Shown in pieces: positions 27,638 to 35,924 of a stretch of DNA of 64,000 nucleotides (its first letter is position 1; each line of letters begins with the position of its first letter). The notes beneath the pieces are model-generated. The model had not been told where the DNA came from. It worked only from the letters and a program-made list of their open reading frames with translations, and ran no database searches. Source of the DNA: Kitasatospora kifunensis (GTDB lineage: Bacteria; Actinomycetota; Actinomycetes; Streptomycetales; Streptomycetaceae); NCBI RefSeq assembly GCF_014203855.1, contig NZ_JACHJV010000001.1, positions 4,588,001 through 4,652,000 of the forward strand, read 5' to 3'. Position numbers and translations under genes: made by a program.

Positions 27638-27830
27638 GGACGGCGTGCCACGGCGTGCCACGGCGTGCTGAGGACGGCGTCGAGGCGTCGGCCGCGAGGA
27701 GCAGGGGACAGGAACGAGGACAGAAGCGGGGAGAAAAGGGAGCCTGATCGTCCGGTTTGCCATGAACTCGTGACGGGTGGGATGCGCAAACGTCGCGGGG
27801 CACCCTCTGATTCCCACTACGCTGGACGCT

Positions 27831-29225
27831 GTGAGCCTTCGCCTGTACGACACCAGCACCCGCCAGGTACGCGACTTCGCCCCGCTTGTACCGGGTTGTG
27901 TCTCGATGTACCTCTGCGGTGCCACCGTGCAGGGGGCCCCGCACATCGGGCACATCCGGTCCAACCTCAACTTCGATGTGATGCGCCGCTGGTTCGCCTA
28001 CCGCGGCTTCGAGGTGACGTTCGTGCGCAACGTCACCGACATCGACGACAAGGTGATCAAGAAGGAGCACGAGCTCGGCGTGCCCTGGTGGCAGATCGCC
28101 TACGCCAACGAGCGCGCCTTCAACGACGGTTACACCGTGCTCGGCTGCCTGCCGCCGACCGTGGAGCCGCGGGCCACCGGTCACATCCCCGAGATGATCG
28201 ACATGATGCAGGTGTTGATCGCCAAGGGCCACGCCTACGCGGCCGACGGCAACGTCTACTTCGACGTCAAGTCCTTCCCGCAGTACCTGGAGCTCTCCAA
28301 CCAGAAGTTGGAGAACCTCAAGCAGCCCGAGGGCGAGGGTGAGACCGGCAAGCGCGACCCGCGCGACTTCGCCATGTGGAAGGCCGCCAAGCCGGGCGAG
28401 CCGAGCTGGACCACCCCGTGGGGCCAGGGCCGTCCCGGTTGGCACCTGGAGTGCTCGGCCATGGTGCACAAGTACCTCGGCAACGCCTTCGACATCCACG
28501 GCGGCGGGCTCGACCTGATCTTCCCGCACCACGAGAACGAGATCGCCCAGTCCAAGGCGTTCGGCGACGACTTCGCCAACTTCTGGGTGCACAACGCCTG
28601 GGTCACCATGAGCGGCGAGAAGATGAGCAAGTCGCTCGGCAACTCGGTGCTGATCTCCGAGATGGTGCAGCGCTGGCGCCCGATCGTGCTCCGCTACTAC
28701 CTGGCCGCCCCGCACTACCGCTCGATGATCGAGTACAGCGAGGAGTCGATCCGCGAGGCCGAGACCGGCTTCAGCCGGATCGAGGGCTTCATCCAGCGGG
28801 TGGTCGAGCTCTGCGGTCCGGTCGAGCCGGCCGCCGAGGTGCCGCCGGCCTTCGCCGAGGCGATGGACGACGACTTCGGCGTGCCGCAGGCGCTGGCCGT
28901 GGTGCACACCACCGTGCGGCAGGGCAACAGCGCGCTGAACGCGGACGACAAGGAGAACGCGGTAGCGCGACTCGCCGAGGTCCGTGCGATGCTCGGAGTG
29001 CTGGGGCTCGACCCGCTCGACCCGCAGTGGACCGGCACGGAGCGCGGCGAGGACCTCCACGGGGTCGTCGACTCGCTGGTCCGGCTGGTCCTGGACCAGC
29101 GGCAGGCGGCCCGGTCCCGCAAGGACTTCGCCACCGCGGACGCCATCCGTGACCAGCTGGGCCTGGCCGGCCTGGCGATCGAGGACACCCCGTCCGGCCC
29201 GCGCTGGACGATCAGCAACCAGTAG
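27831..29225 (+). CDS. cysS: Cysteinyl-tRNA synthetase
   Basis: The product has 464 residues from the GTG at 27831. The class I signature is APHIGHIRSN at about residues 36-45, and GEKMSKSLGN is the KMSKS loop. Zinc ligands are in YLCGATV, LECSAMVHKYLG and the FPHHENEIAQ segment. NVTDIDDKVI is typical. The C-terminal domain and DALR-like region are complete, which separates it from the shorter relative MshC of mycothiol synthesis. The upstream region 27645-27680 holds three short ACGGCGTGCC repeats. It lies between ispF and rlmB, as in other streptomycetes. Confidence 0.95.
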   Translation: MSLRLYDTSTRQVRDFAPLVPGCVSMYLCGATVQGAPHIGHIRSNLNFDVMRRWFAYRGFEVTFVRNVTDIDDKVIKKEHELGVPWWQIAYANERAFNDGYTVLGCLPPTVEPRATGHIPEMIDMMQVLIAKGHAYAADGNVYFDVKSFPQYLELSNQKLENLKQPEGEGETGKRDPRDFAMWKAAKPGEPSWTTPWGQGRPGWHLECSAMVHKYLGNAFDIHGGGLDLIFPHHENEIAQSKAFGDDFANFWVHNAWVTMSGEKMSKSLGNSVLISEMVQRWRPIVLRYYLAAPHYRSMIEYSEESIREAETGFSRIEGFIQRVVELCGPVEPAAEVPPAFAEAMDDDFGVPQALAVVHTTVRQGNSALNADDKENAVARLAEVRAMLGVLGLDPLDPQWTGTERGEDLHGVVDSLVRLVLDQRQAARSRKDFATADAIRDQLGLAGLAIEDTPSGPRWTISNQ

Positions 29226-29326
29226 CCCCGCGCTAGCCGCGCCGGGCGCCGGTAGGCCGTACTCGTGCCAGCCACGAGGACGGCCTATCGGCATGACGCA
29301 GACGGAATAGAACAGGAAGTATCGTC

Positions 29327-30319
29327 ATGGCCGGCAACAGCCAGCGCAGGAACCGCCGCAACCCCGGGTCGAAGAAGGGCGCGAGTGTCGGGACCGGCGG
29401 CCACAGCCGGAAGGCACTGCAGGGCAAGGGCCCGACCCCGCCCGGTGAGGCCCGTAAGGGACACCCCAAGCAGCGCGCCGCCAACGCCGCGGTCAAGCGC
29501 GAGCGGGACGCCAAGGCGCGGGCCGGCATGCGCCGCTCCGGCGGCGGTGGCCGGGGCGGGCGCGGTGGCGCCGGCGCCGCCGAGCTGGTGGTCGGCCGCA
29601 ACTCGGTGGTCGAGGCGCTGGTCGGCGGCGTGCCGGCGACCGCGCTCTACGTGATGCAGTTCATCGACACCGACGACCGGGTGCGCGAGGCGTTCCAGGC
29701 GGCCAACGAGCGCGGCATCCCGCTGATGGAGGCGCCGCGGCCGCAGCTGGACCAGATGACCGGTGGCCTCAACCACCAGGGCCTGGTGCTCCAGGTCCCG
29801 CCGTACGAGTACGCGCACCCCGAGGACCTGCTGGCGGCGGCCTCGGACCTGGGCGAGGACGCGCTGATCATGGCGCTGGACGGGGTCACCGACTCGCGCA
29901 ACCTGGGCGCCGTGGTCCGCTCGGCCGCGGCGTTCGGCGCGCACGGCGTGGTGATTCCCGAGCGGCGGGCGGCCGGGATGACGGCCGGCGCCTGGAAGAC
30001 CTCCTCCGGCGCGGCGGCCCGGCTGCCCGTGGCCCGGGCGACCAACCTGACCCGCGCGCTGGAGGCCTACCAGAAGGCCGGCCTGATGGTGGTGGGCCTG
30101 GCGGCGGACGGCGAGGCGGAGATCGGCGACCTCGAGGCGCTGACCGGCCCCGTGGTGATCGTGGCGGGCAGCGAGGGCAAGGGCCTGTCGCGGCTGGTGG
30201 CGGAGACCTGCGACCTTCGGGTGCGGATTCCGATGCCGGGGCAGACCGAGTCGCTGAACGCCGGTGTGGCGGCCGGTGTGGTGCTGTACGAGGCGGCGCG
30301 GATGCGGGCCAAGCGCTGA
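29327..30319 (+). CDS. rlmB: 23S rRNA 2'-O-methyltransferase RlmB (TrmH/SpoU family)
   Basis: The 330-residue product begins with about 80 residues rich in Lys, Arg and Gly (RRNRRNPGSKKGASV), probably for rRNA contact and typical of actinobacterial members. The substrate-binding domain (LVVGRNSVVEALVGGVPATALY) and the SpoU trefoil-knot domain follow: ALDGVTDSRNLGAVVRSAAA (motif 1), VAGSEGKGLSRLV (motif 2) and IPMPGQTESLNAGVAAGVVL (motif 3). RlmB methylates G2251 (E. coli numbering) in the peptidyl-transferase P loop. Confidence 0.93.
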   Translation: MAGNSQRRNRRNPGSKKGASVGTGGHSRKALQGKGPTPPGEARKGHPKQRAANAAVKRERDAKARAGMRRSGGGGRGGRGGAGAAELVVGRNSVVEALVGGVPATALYVMQFIDTDDRVREAFQAANERGIPLMEAPRPQLDQMTGGLNHQGLVLQVPPYEYAHPEDLLAAASDLGEDALIMALDGVTDSRNLGAVVRSAAAFGAHGVVIPERRAAGMTAGAWKTSSGAAARLPVARATNLTRALEAYQKAGLMVVGLAADGEAEIGDLEALTGPVVIVAGSEGKGLSRLVAETCDLRVRIPMPGQTESLNAGVAAGVVLYEAARMRAKR

Positions 30320-30443
30320 GGTAGGCCTTGGCAGCGGTTGGGCTGACGGCTTCTGATCGGGGTGTGACTCAAACGATCACTATCCCGCGCGAGAGTGACC
30401 GGATCCGTCAGCCACGCCGAGGAGTTGCACCCGGGAGAGTGTC

Positions 30444-30466
30444 CTAACCGGGTGTCACCCGGTTAG
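30444..30466. promoter_or_regulatory. Perfect 23-base palindrome just before the DoxX gene
   Basis: CTAACCGGGTG and CACCCGGTTAG are perfect complementary arms around one T. The element ends six bases before the GTG at 30473 and overlaps the probable ribosome site, so it could be an operator or an RNA hairpin limiting translation. It could also be the rlmB terminator, though it lies 125 bases after that gene. Confidence 0.6.
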
Positions 30467-30472
30467 AGGGGT

Positions 30473-32650
30473 GTGGACACCAGAACACCTCGGCGCCCCA
30501 GGCTGGGCCAAGCGGCAGGGATAGAGGCTGAGCCCAGCCTCAGCACCGTCAAGGTGCCTAGCGATCCGGCTCGACTCAGCAGCACCCAGGTCAGTTTCCG
30601 GCTCAGACTGGCCGACCCGGTCGCGCCCATGATTGACGCGCCGCCGCTGTCGGCCGTGCCGTCCGCGGACGCCTTCGGGCGCCCCTACGCGGCGCTCAAC
30701 TACGGCGGGCGGCCCGGGCTGGTCCGGGCCGGGAGCGCGGACGGCGGCGCGGCGGGCGGCCGGTCGGCGGCCTCCCTGGCGGGCGCGGCGCTGGTCGGCT
30801 CGTCGGTGGGCGGAGCGTCGATGGGCGGCTCGGCCCTGGGCGGCGCCGCCTCGGTCGGCGCGCCGCGCCGCAAGGGCCGCGTCACCGCGGTGACCTGGAG
30901 CGGTCAGGCGGCGCCCGGCGACCTGGCGGCCAGTCAGCTGCTGGACGCGGTGCGGCTGAACACCGTACCGGCGCCGGCGGGCGGCTCGGCCACCGCCTCC
31001 GCCGCGGGCGCGCCGAGCGGCGGCGCCGCGGTGGGGCTGGTCGACTCCGAACAGACGCAGCCCCTGGAGGCCATTCCCGGCTGGGACGACACGCCGTCCC
31101 GGGGCTCCTACGGTTTCGACGGCTCCGGCGCGTACGCCGGGGCGGGCTCGTACGCGGGGGCCGACGCGTACGCCGGGGACCCCTACGTGGGTGGCGGGTC
31201 CTTCGGCGGGAGTGAGACCTACGGCGGCTCCCGTCCGTACGGGCGCGGGGCGGTGCCGCGGCAGCCGCACGGCTGGGCGGGTGAGCCCGACGGCGGTGGG
31301 CCCGACGGCATGGAGCGGGACGGCACCGAGCAGCGGGTCGGCGCCGCCCGGCGCGGCGGCGCGCCGGGCGGCGGCGCGCGGCCGCAGCCGCCGCTGGAGC
31401 GGGCCAGGCCGGTCGGCTGGCAGCCGACCGGGCCGCTGCCCGAGCACTCCGCCGCCGCGGCCGCCGGAGAGCCGACCCGGCACGCCTGGCAACCCGGGCG
31501 GCGGGTCGACCTCGGCCTGGTGCTTCTGCCGCTGCGCCTGCTGCTCGGCTCGCTCTCCGTCTACGCCGGGTTCAGCAAGCTCTGCGACCCGGTCTACTTC
31601 GACGGCGGCGACCGCGGCTCGATGATGCGGTGGCTCGGCTCGCTGCACCCGTGGAAGGTGGCCCAGCCGCTGCTCGACTTCGCCATGGCGCACCCCGTCG
31701 GGGCCGGTCTTGGCGTCGCCTTCACCGAGGTCGTGGTCGGCGTGCTCTCGCTGCTCGGCCTCTGGCAGCGGCTGGCCGCCGGCACGGCGATGGCGCTCTC
31801 GGCCGCGCTGCTCTTCACGGTCAGCTGGCGCGCCGTGCCGGTCTACGACACGCCTGACCTGATCTTCCTGGCGGCCTGGAGCCCGCTGCTGATCGCCGGC
31901 GCGCCGTTCGCCTCGCTGGACGGCCGGCTGACCCTGGAGGCCTGGCGCCGCTACGGTCCGCAGGCGCCCAAGGCGGTGCGTCGCCGGGTGCTGCGCCGCG
32001 GCACCGTGGTGGCCGTCGTGGTGATCGGGCTGACCCTGCTGCTCGGTTCGCTGCTGGGCGCCGCCGTGCGCACCGGTGGCCGCCTGCAGCCCGGCCCCGG
32101 CCAGCCGTCGACCGACTACGGCCCGCCGGTGTGGCCGGCCGTGACCGGCGGTGCGTCGAGCCGGTCGCACGCTCCCGGTGCGACCGCCCCTGGGGCACCT
32201 GCGGCCACCGCGCCGTCCGCCTCCCCGCTCGCCACGCCGTCGGGCTCGACACCGCCCTCCGCGCCGCCCTCGCCGTCGCCGACGGCCAAGAGCGGCAAGG
32301 CCCACCCGTCCCAGTCCACTCGGGGCGGGGGCGTGTCGAGCGAGGTTCCGGGGGCGGGTAACTCGACCGGCCAGGGCGGAAGTTCCACCGCCGGTGCGCC
32401 GGGCGGCGGCGCGACGTCGGGCGTGGCGCCGGGTTCGGCGGGGAACGCCGGTTCGGCGCCCGCGCCGAGCGGGTCGACCGGTTCGAGCGGCAGCACCCGG
32501 GCGCCGAAGCCCAGTTCGAGCGGCGACGGGTTGATCGGCGGGGTGCTGGGCAGCGGGGCGCCGTCGCTGCGGCTGCCGAGCAGCCTCGGGATGCCGGCGG
32601 GGGCGGGGGCTGGCCCTGGGGCTGAGTCCGCGGCGCGGCCGGTGGTCTGA
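30473..32650 (+). CDS. Large DoxX-family membrane protein with disordered flanks
   Basis: The product has 725 residues. The first 340 are low complexity (Gly, Ala, Ser, Arg, Asp) with YAGAGSYAGADAYAG repeats, probably cytoplasmic. Residues about 345-505 form the DoxX membrane domain: LGLVLLPLRLLLGSLSVYAGFSKLCDP, GAGLGVAFTEVVVGVLSLLGLWQRLAAG, and LLFTVSWRAVPVYDTPDLIFLAAWSPLL. A further helix (VVAVVVIGLTLLLGSLLGAAV) leads to about 190 residues rich in Ser, Pro, Gly and Thr. DoxX proteins occur in thiol-redox complexes in mycobacteria. The role here is unknown. A palindrome overlaps its ribosome site. Confidence 0.85.
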   Translation: MDTRTPRRPRLGQAAGIEAEPSLSTVKVPSDPARLSSTQVSFRLRLADPVAPMIDAPPLSAVPSADAFGRPYAALNYGGRPGLVRAGSADGGAAGGRSAASLAGAALVGSSVGGASMGGSALGGAASVGAPRRKGRVTAVTWSGQAAPGDLAASQLLDAVRLNTVPAPAGGSATASAAGAPSGGAAVGLVDSEQTQPLEAIPGWDDTPSRGSYGFDGSGAYAGAGSYAGADAYAGDPYVGGGSFGGSETYGGSRPYGRGAVPRQPHGWAGEPDGGGPDGMERDGTEQRVGAARRGGAPGGGARPQPPLERARPVGWQPTGPLPEHSAAAAAGEPTRHAWQPGRRVDLGLVLLPLRLLLGSLSVYAGFSKLCDPVYFDGGDRGSMMRWLGSLHPWKVAQPLLDFAMAHPVGAGLGVAFTEVVVGVLSLLGLWQRLAAGTAMALSAALLFTVSWRAVPVYDTPDLIFLAAWSPLLIAGAPFASLDGRLTLEAWRRYGPQAPKAVRRRVLRRGTVVAVVVIGLTLLLGSLLGAAVRTGGRLQPGPGQPSTDYGPPVWPAVTGGASSRSHAPGATAPGAPAATAPSASPLATPSGSTPPSAPPSPSPTAKSGKAHPSQSTRGGGVSSEVPGAGNSTGQGGSSTAGAPGGGATSGVAPGSAGNAGSAPAPSGSTGSSGSTRAPKPSSSGDGLIGGVLGSGAPSLRLPSSLGMPAGAGAGPGAESAARPVV

Positions 32651-32677
32651 TCCCGCCTAGATGATTGACGATCTGTC

Positions 32678-32714
32678 AGTTGCCCTCTCCTGGAAGGTCC
32701 AGGAGAGGGCAACT
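32678..32714. terminator. Terminator between DoxX and nucleotidyltransferase genes
   Basis: AGTTGCCCTCTCCTGG pairs perfectly with CCAGGAGAGGGCAACT around AAGGT. GGCTTT follows on the plus strand. It serves the converging genes ending at 32650 and 32768. Confidence 0.85.
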
Positions 32715-32767
32715 GGCTTTCTCCCCGCGCTGTTCTCGGCTCCGCGCTCTCCGCTATCGGCTCTCTG

Positions 32768-33532
32768 CTACTCGCCGCCTAGCTGCTGCAGTTGGGCGAG
32801 TTCCTTGGCGGCCTCGGTGAGATCCTTGGCGGTGTCGATCGCCCGCCAGTACACGCCCTGCGGAAGCTGGTACCCCGCCAGCCGCTTGGCTCGGGCGAGT
32901 TGGGGGAAGGTGGTGCGCTCGTGGTCACCGACGTCCGGCAGCAGCTCGGCGAAGCCGGGCGCGAAGACGTAGAGCCCGGCGTTGATCAGGAACGGGGAGG
33001 GCGGGGCCTCGATGAAGTCGAGGACGTTGCCGAACTGGTCGGTCTCCACCGCGCCCCAGGGGATCCGCGGGCGGGCCAGCGCGAGGGTGGCGAGGGCGTC
33101 CCGCTCGTGGTGGAAGGCGGCCATCTCGCGGAGGCTGAACCGGGTCCAGATGTCCCCGTTGGTGGCGTACCAGGGCTCGTCCGGTCGCGGCAACGCCTTC
33201 GCCGCGAACTTCAACCCGCCGCCACGGCCGAGCGGTTCGACCTCGACGACGGTGCGGGCGCGCAGCGGTAGTTCGGCCTGGTCCAACCAGGCCTGTAGGA
33301 CCTCGGCCAGATGGCCGCAGGAGATCACCACATCTGTCACGCCTTCGGCCGCCAGCCAGGCGAGTTGGTGTCCGACGATCGGCGTACCCGTGCCGGGGAT
33401 CTCGACCAGCGGCTTGGGGCGGTCATCGGTGTACGGGCGCAGGCGCGACCCCTGGCCGCCCGCCAGGATCACCGCCTGCGTGACGGTGGGGGCGGCGCTG
33501 TGGGTGGCGGGGAGGTCGTCAAAGCCGTTCAT
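32768..33532 (-). CDS. Sugar-1-phosphate nucleotidyltransferase (GalU/RmlA/ManC-like)
   Basis: The 254-residue product has the nucleotidyltransferase signature AVILAGGQGSRLRPYTDDRP plus KPLVEIPGTG at residues 20-48, the metal-binding NGDIW, and the INAGLYVF strand. It lacks the long C-terminal left-handed helix of bifunctional enzymes. Such enzymes make NDP-sugars for cell wall or glycan assembly. The base and sugar specificity cannot be read from sequence; mannose-1-phosphate guanylyltransferase is a common label for this group. Downstream of the 33684 gene on the same strand, but separated by a repeat-rich spacer. Confidence 0.85.
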   Translation of the reverse strand: MNGFDDLPATHSAAPTVTQAVILAGGQGSRLRPYTDDRPKPLVEIPGTGTPIVGHQLAWLAAEGVTDVVISCGHLAEVLQAWLDQAELPLRARTVVEVEPLGRGGGLKFAAKALPRPDEPWYATNGDIWTRFSLREMAAFHHERDALATLALARPRIPWGAVETDQFGNVLDFIEAPPSPFLINAGLYVFAPGFAELLPDVGDHERTTFPQLARAKRLAGYQLPQGVYWRAIDTAKDLTEAAKELAQLQQLGGE

Positions 33533-33606
33533 GGGCAGCAGGATAGGCCCGGTGGGGCGTGCACGGCTGGCACTGGCGGCGCTTGAGGGTGCGTCAGATT
33601 TCCTCG

Positions 33607-33685
33607 GCGCGTGGCGGTGCGGCGCGGCGCGTGGTCGTGCGGTGCGTGGCCGTGCGGCGCCTTGCTGTGCGGTGCGTGGTGCGTC
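33607..33685. repeat. Degenerate GT/GC repeats between two minus-strand genes
   Basis: About four imperfect units of 16-19 bases built on GCGTGG-x-CGTGCGG occupy the spacer between the hypothetical gene ending at 33684 and the nucleotidyltransferase start at 33532. There is no stable hairpin. It appears to be a decayed tandem array. Confidence 0.6.
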
Positions 33686-34157
33686 AGCCCGCGATGCCGG
33701 CGGCGAACGAGCCGTCGCAGACCGGGCGGGCGAAGGAGCGAGCCCGCTGCACGTCGCCCTGGTACAGCTTCAGCGTCGCCTGCCCCAACTCCTTGGCGAG
33801 CGTGGTGCAGTACGGCGTGAGCGAGGGCTGCTCGCGCATGGTGCGCTCCAGCAGGTCCAGCGCCGAGCCGGCGCCGCGCGAGCGCAGCTCCTGCAGCAGA
33901 TCGGTGCGCAGCGCGTCCTGCGGAGCCTGGCCGGGCTGCACGGCGGCCGCGCCGGTGCCGTTCGGCCCGGTCGTCCCGCTCGCGGGGCTGCGCCCGATGC
34001 CGGCGCCGGCGCCGCTGGTCGCGGCGACCACCTGCTGGTCGTCTCCAATGGGCGGGGCCCAGGCGACCCGGGTCACGGCGAGGGTGCCGGTGGTCACCAG
34101 GATCACGGGCAGGGTGAGGGCGAGGGTCTGGCCGATGCGGCGAACGAGCTGCTTCAC
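33684..34157 (-). CDS. Hypothetical membrane-anchored or secreted protein
   Basis: The 157-residue product has an N-terminal hydrophobic helix (TLALTLPVILVTTGTLAV, residues 11-28) after KQLVRR, fitting a signal anchor or uncleaved signal peptide. A Gly/Ala/Thr linker follows, and then a helical domain at about residues 80-157 with two cysteines (PYCTTLAKE and ARPVCDGSF) that may pair outside the cell. I do not recognise the family. It sits between msiK and the nucleotidyltransferase gene, on the same strand. Confidence 0.7.
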   Translation of the reverse strand: MKQLVRRIGQTLALTLPVILVTTGTLAVTRVAWAPPIGDDQQVVAATSGAGAGIGRSPASGTTGPNGTGAAAVQPGQAPQDALRTDLLQELRSRGAGSALDLLERTMREQPSLTPYCTTLAKELGQATLKLYQGDVQRARSFARPVCDGSFAAGIAG

Positions 34158-34223
34158 GGGAGTGAGGGTAGCGCCGTGTGAGGTGGCGCGGACACTCCGT
34201 CACACGGACGAGTGACAGAGCAT

Positions 34224-34259
34224 CAGGGCCCCGCCGGACGGGTGTCCGACGGGGCCCTG
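34224..34259 (-). terminator. Terminator after msiK
   Basis: CAGGGCCCCG-CCGGAC pairs with GTCCGACGGGGCCCTG around GGGT, with one mismatched position. It lies about 57 bases past the msiK stop codon in its direction of transcription. Confidence 0.75.
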
Positions 34260-34315
34260 CGGGGTCGTTCGGTTGTGCTGGCCGACCGCCGTTTCCGGCT
34301 GACCGGCGGGTCAGG

Positions 34316-35407
34316 TCAGGCGCTCAGGCGCTCGCCCGTGCTGCTGGAGAAGACGTGGGTCTCGCCGCCGGTCGGGACCACGTGGATGGTCTCGCCCTTC
34401 GCCGGGATCTGCCGACCGTGCACACGCACCACGATGTCCGCGTCCGCGCCGCCGAGCTTGGTGGTGCCGTAGACGAAGCCGTCCGCGCCGAGCTCCTCCA
34501 CCACGTTGACCGTGACGGCCACGCCCTCGATGCCGCCCCCGGAGACGATCTCGAAGTGCTCCGGGCGGATGCCGACGGTCACCGTCTTGTCGCTGCCGGC
34601 GCCCGCCAGGTGCTCGCGGTCGATGTTGATCACCGAGCCGCCGAACTTCACGCCGCCGTCCACCAGCGGGACCTCGACCAGGTTCATCGCGGGCGAGCCG
34701 ATGAAGCCGGCGACGAAGACGTTGGCGGGCTTGTCGTACATCCGGCGCGGGGTGTCGACCTGCTGCAGCAGCCCGTCCTTGAGCACCGCGACGCGGTCGC
34801 CCATGGTCATGGCCTCGGTCTGGTCGTGCGTCACGTAGACCGTGGTGATGCCCAGGCGGCGCTGCAGGCCGGCGATCTGGGTGCGGGTCGACACGCGGAG
34901 CTTGGCGTCCAGGTTGGAGAGCGGCTCGTCCATCAGGAAGACCTGCGGCTCGCGGACGATCGCGCGGCCCATCGCGACACGCTGACGCTGACCGCCGGAG
35001 AGCGCCTTCGGCTTGCGGTCCAGGTACTCGGTGAGGTCGAGGATCTTGGCGGCCTCCTCGACCTTCCTGCGAATCTCCGCCTTGTTGACGCCGGCGATCT
35101 TGAGCGCGAAGCCCATGTTGTCCGCCACGGTCATGTGCGGGTAGAGCGCGTAGTTCTGGAACACCATGGCGATGTCCCGGTCCTTCGGCGGCAGGTGCGT
35201 CACGTCGCGGTCGCCGATCCGGATGGCGCCGCCGTTGACGTCCTCGAGGCCGGCCAGCATCCGCAGGCTGGTCGACTTGCCGCAACCGGAGGGGCCGACC
35301 AGGACGAGGAACTCGCCGTCCTCGATCTGCAGGTCCAGCGCGTCGACGGCGGGCTTGGTGCCGCCCGGGTAGAGGCGGGTCGCCTTGTCGTACGTGACAG
35401 AAGCCAT
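34316..35407 (-). CDS. msiK: MsiK-type ABC transporter ATP-binding protein for sugar import
   Basis: The product has 363 residues from the ATG at 35407. The ABC domain has Walker A GPSGCGKSTSLRMLAG, Q-loop VFQNYALYPH, signature LSGGQRQRVAMGRAI, Walker B VFLMDEPLSNLDAKLR and the H-loop THDQTEAM. The C-terminal 125 residues are the regulatory OB/TOBE domain of the MalK/UgpC group (VGIRPEHFEIV). In streptomycetes MsiK energises many separate sugar importers. Here too it stands alone, with no permease or binding protein next to it, which supports that shared role. An N-terminal extension to 35482 is rejected, as GGAGAG precedes the chosen ATG. Confidence 0.93.
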   Translation of the reverse strand: MASVTYDKATRLYPGGTKPAVDALDLQIEDGEFLVLVGPSGCGKSTSLRMLAGLEDVNGGAIRIGDRDVTHLPPKDRDIAMVFQNYALYPHMTVADNMGFALKIAGVNKAEIRRKVEEAAKILDLTEYLDRKPKALSGGQRQRVAMGRAIVREPQVFLMDEPLSNLDAKLRVSTRTQIAGLQRRLGITTVYVTHDQTEAMTMGDRVAVLKDGLLQQVDTPRRMYDKPANVFVAGFIGSPAMNLVEVPLVDGGVKFGGSVINIDREHLAGAGSDKTVTVGIRPEHFEIVSGGGIEGVAVTVNVVEELGADGFVYGTTKLGGADADIVVRVHGRQIPAKGETIHVVPTGGETHVFSSSTGERLSA

Positions 35408-35709
35408 GGCTGTGCTCTCCTTCACCGGCAGGAACGTGCCGGACGATCCGAGTAAAGGGCTGGGTTGTTCGAGCCGGTGCATCTGGTGGTCCAGACCACC
35501 CGAGAACCGGTTCCGGCCGAGGCTACCTGCCCGTTCAGCCGATTGTCAGCCCCTCCTCATACCAGTCCGATTACACTCCCCGCCCGCCGGCTTCCCCCCA
35601 CCCCGTCCACCCCCGCTCTTTCCCCACCCCGCCCGCCCCCACAGCGGCCACCCCTGCCGGTAGACTGCCACCCGGTAGCCACCGCGGGTTTGCCGTGGAC
35701 GACTGCCAT
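35408..35709. other. 302-base gap upstream of msiK and tRNA-Thr
   Basis: No coding frame. It must hold the msiK promoter on the minus strand and the tRNA promoter on the plus strand. Positions 35590-35650 are a C-rich tract of CCACCCC-type blocks. I see no clear operator. TAGACTGCCACCCGGTAGC at about 35661-35679 may contribute to the tRNA promoter. Confidence 0.5.
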
Positions 35710-35783
35710 GCCTCCTTAGCTCAGCTGGCCAGAGCACCGCTCTTGTAAAGCGGGGGTCGTCGGTTCGAACCCGACAGGGGGCT
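35710..35783 (+). tRNA. tRNA-Thr (anticodon TGT)
   Basis: A full cloverleaf is visible in 74 bases. The acceptor stem GCCTCCT pairs with AGGGGGC (one G-U pair) and T is the discriminator. The D arm contains AGCTCAGCTGG. The anticodon stem CCGCT/AGCGG has the loop CTTGTAA, anticodon TGT reading ACA. The T arm GTCGG-TTCGAAC-CCGAC is perfect. CCA is not encoded. The last part of this gene is partially repeated at 37252-37268. Confidence 0.96.
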
Positions 35784-35924
35784 CAGCGATCGGGGCGTCT
35801 GCGGATGCCCGAAGGGCCAGTTCAGCGGGGTGAACCCGGGGAACTGGTCCTTCGTCGTTGTTCGGGTGGCTACTTCGGCTGTGCGACGGCTGGACGCTCA
35901 TCGACGTGCCGCAAGCCGCCCGAC

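Noticed and set aside
27831..29225. MshC (mycothiol cysteine ligase) instead of CysS
   Set aside because: The frame has the full 464-residue length with the C-terminal tRNA-binding part and sits in the ispDF-cysS-rlmB order. MshC is shorter and lacks that part.
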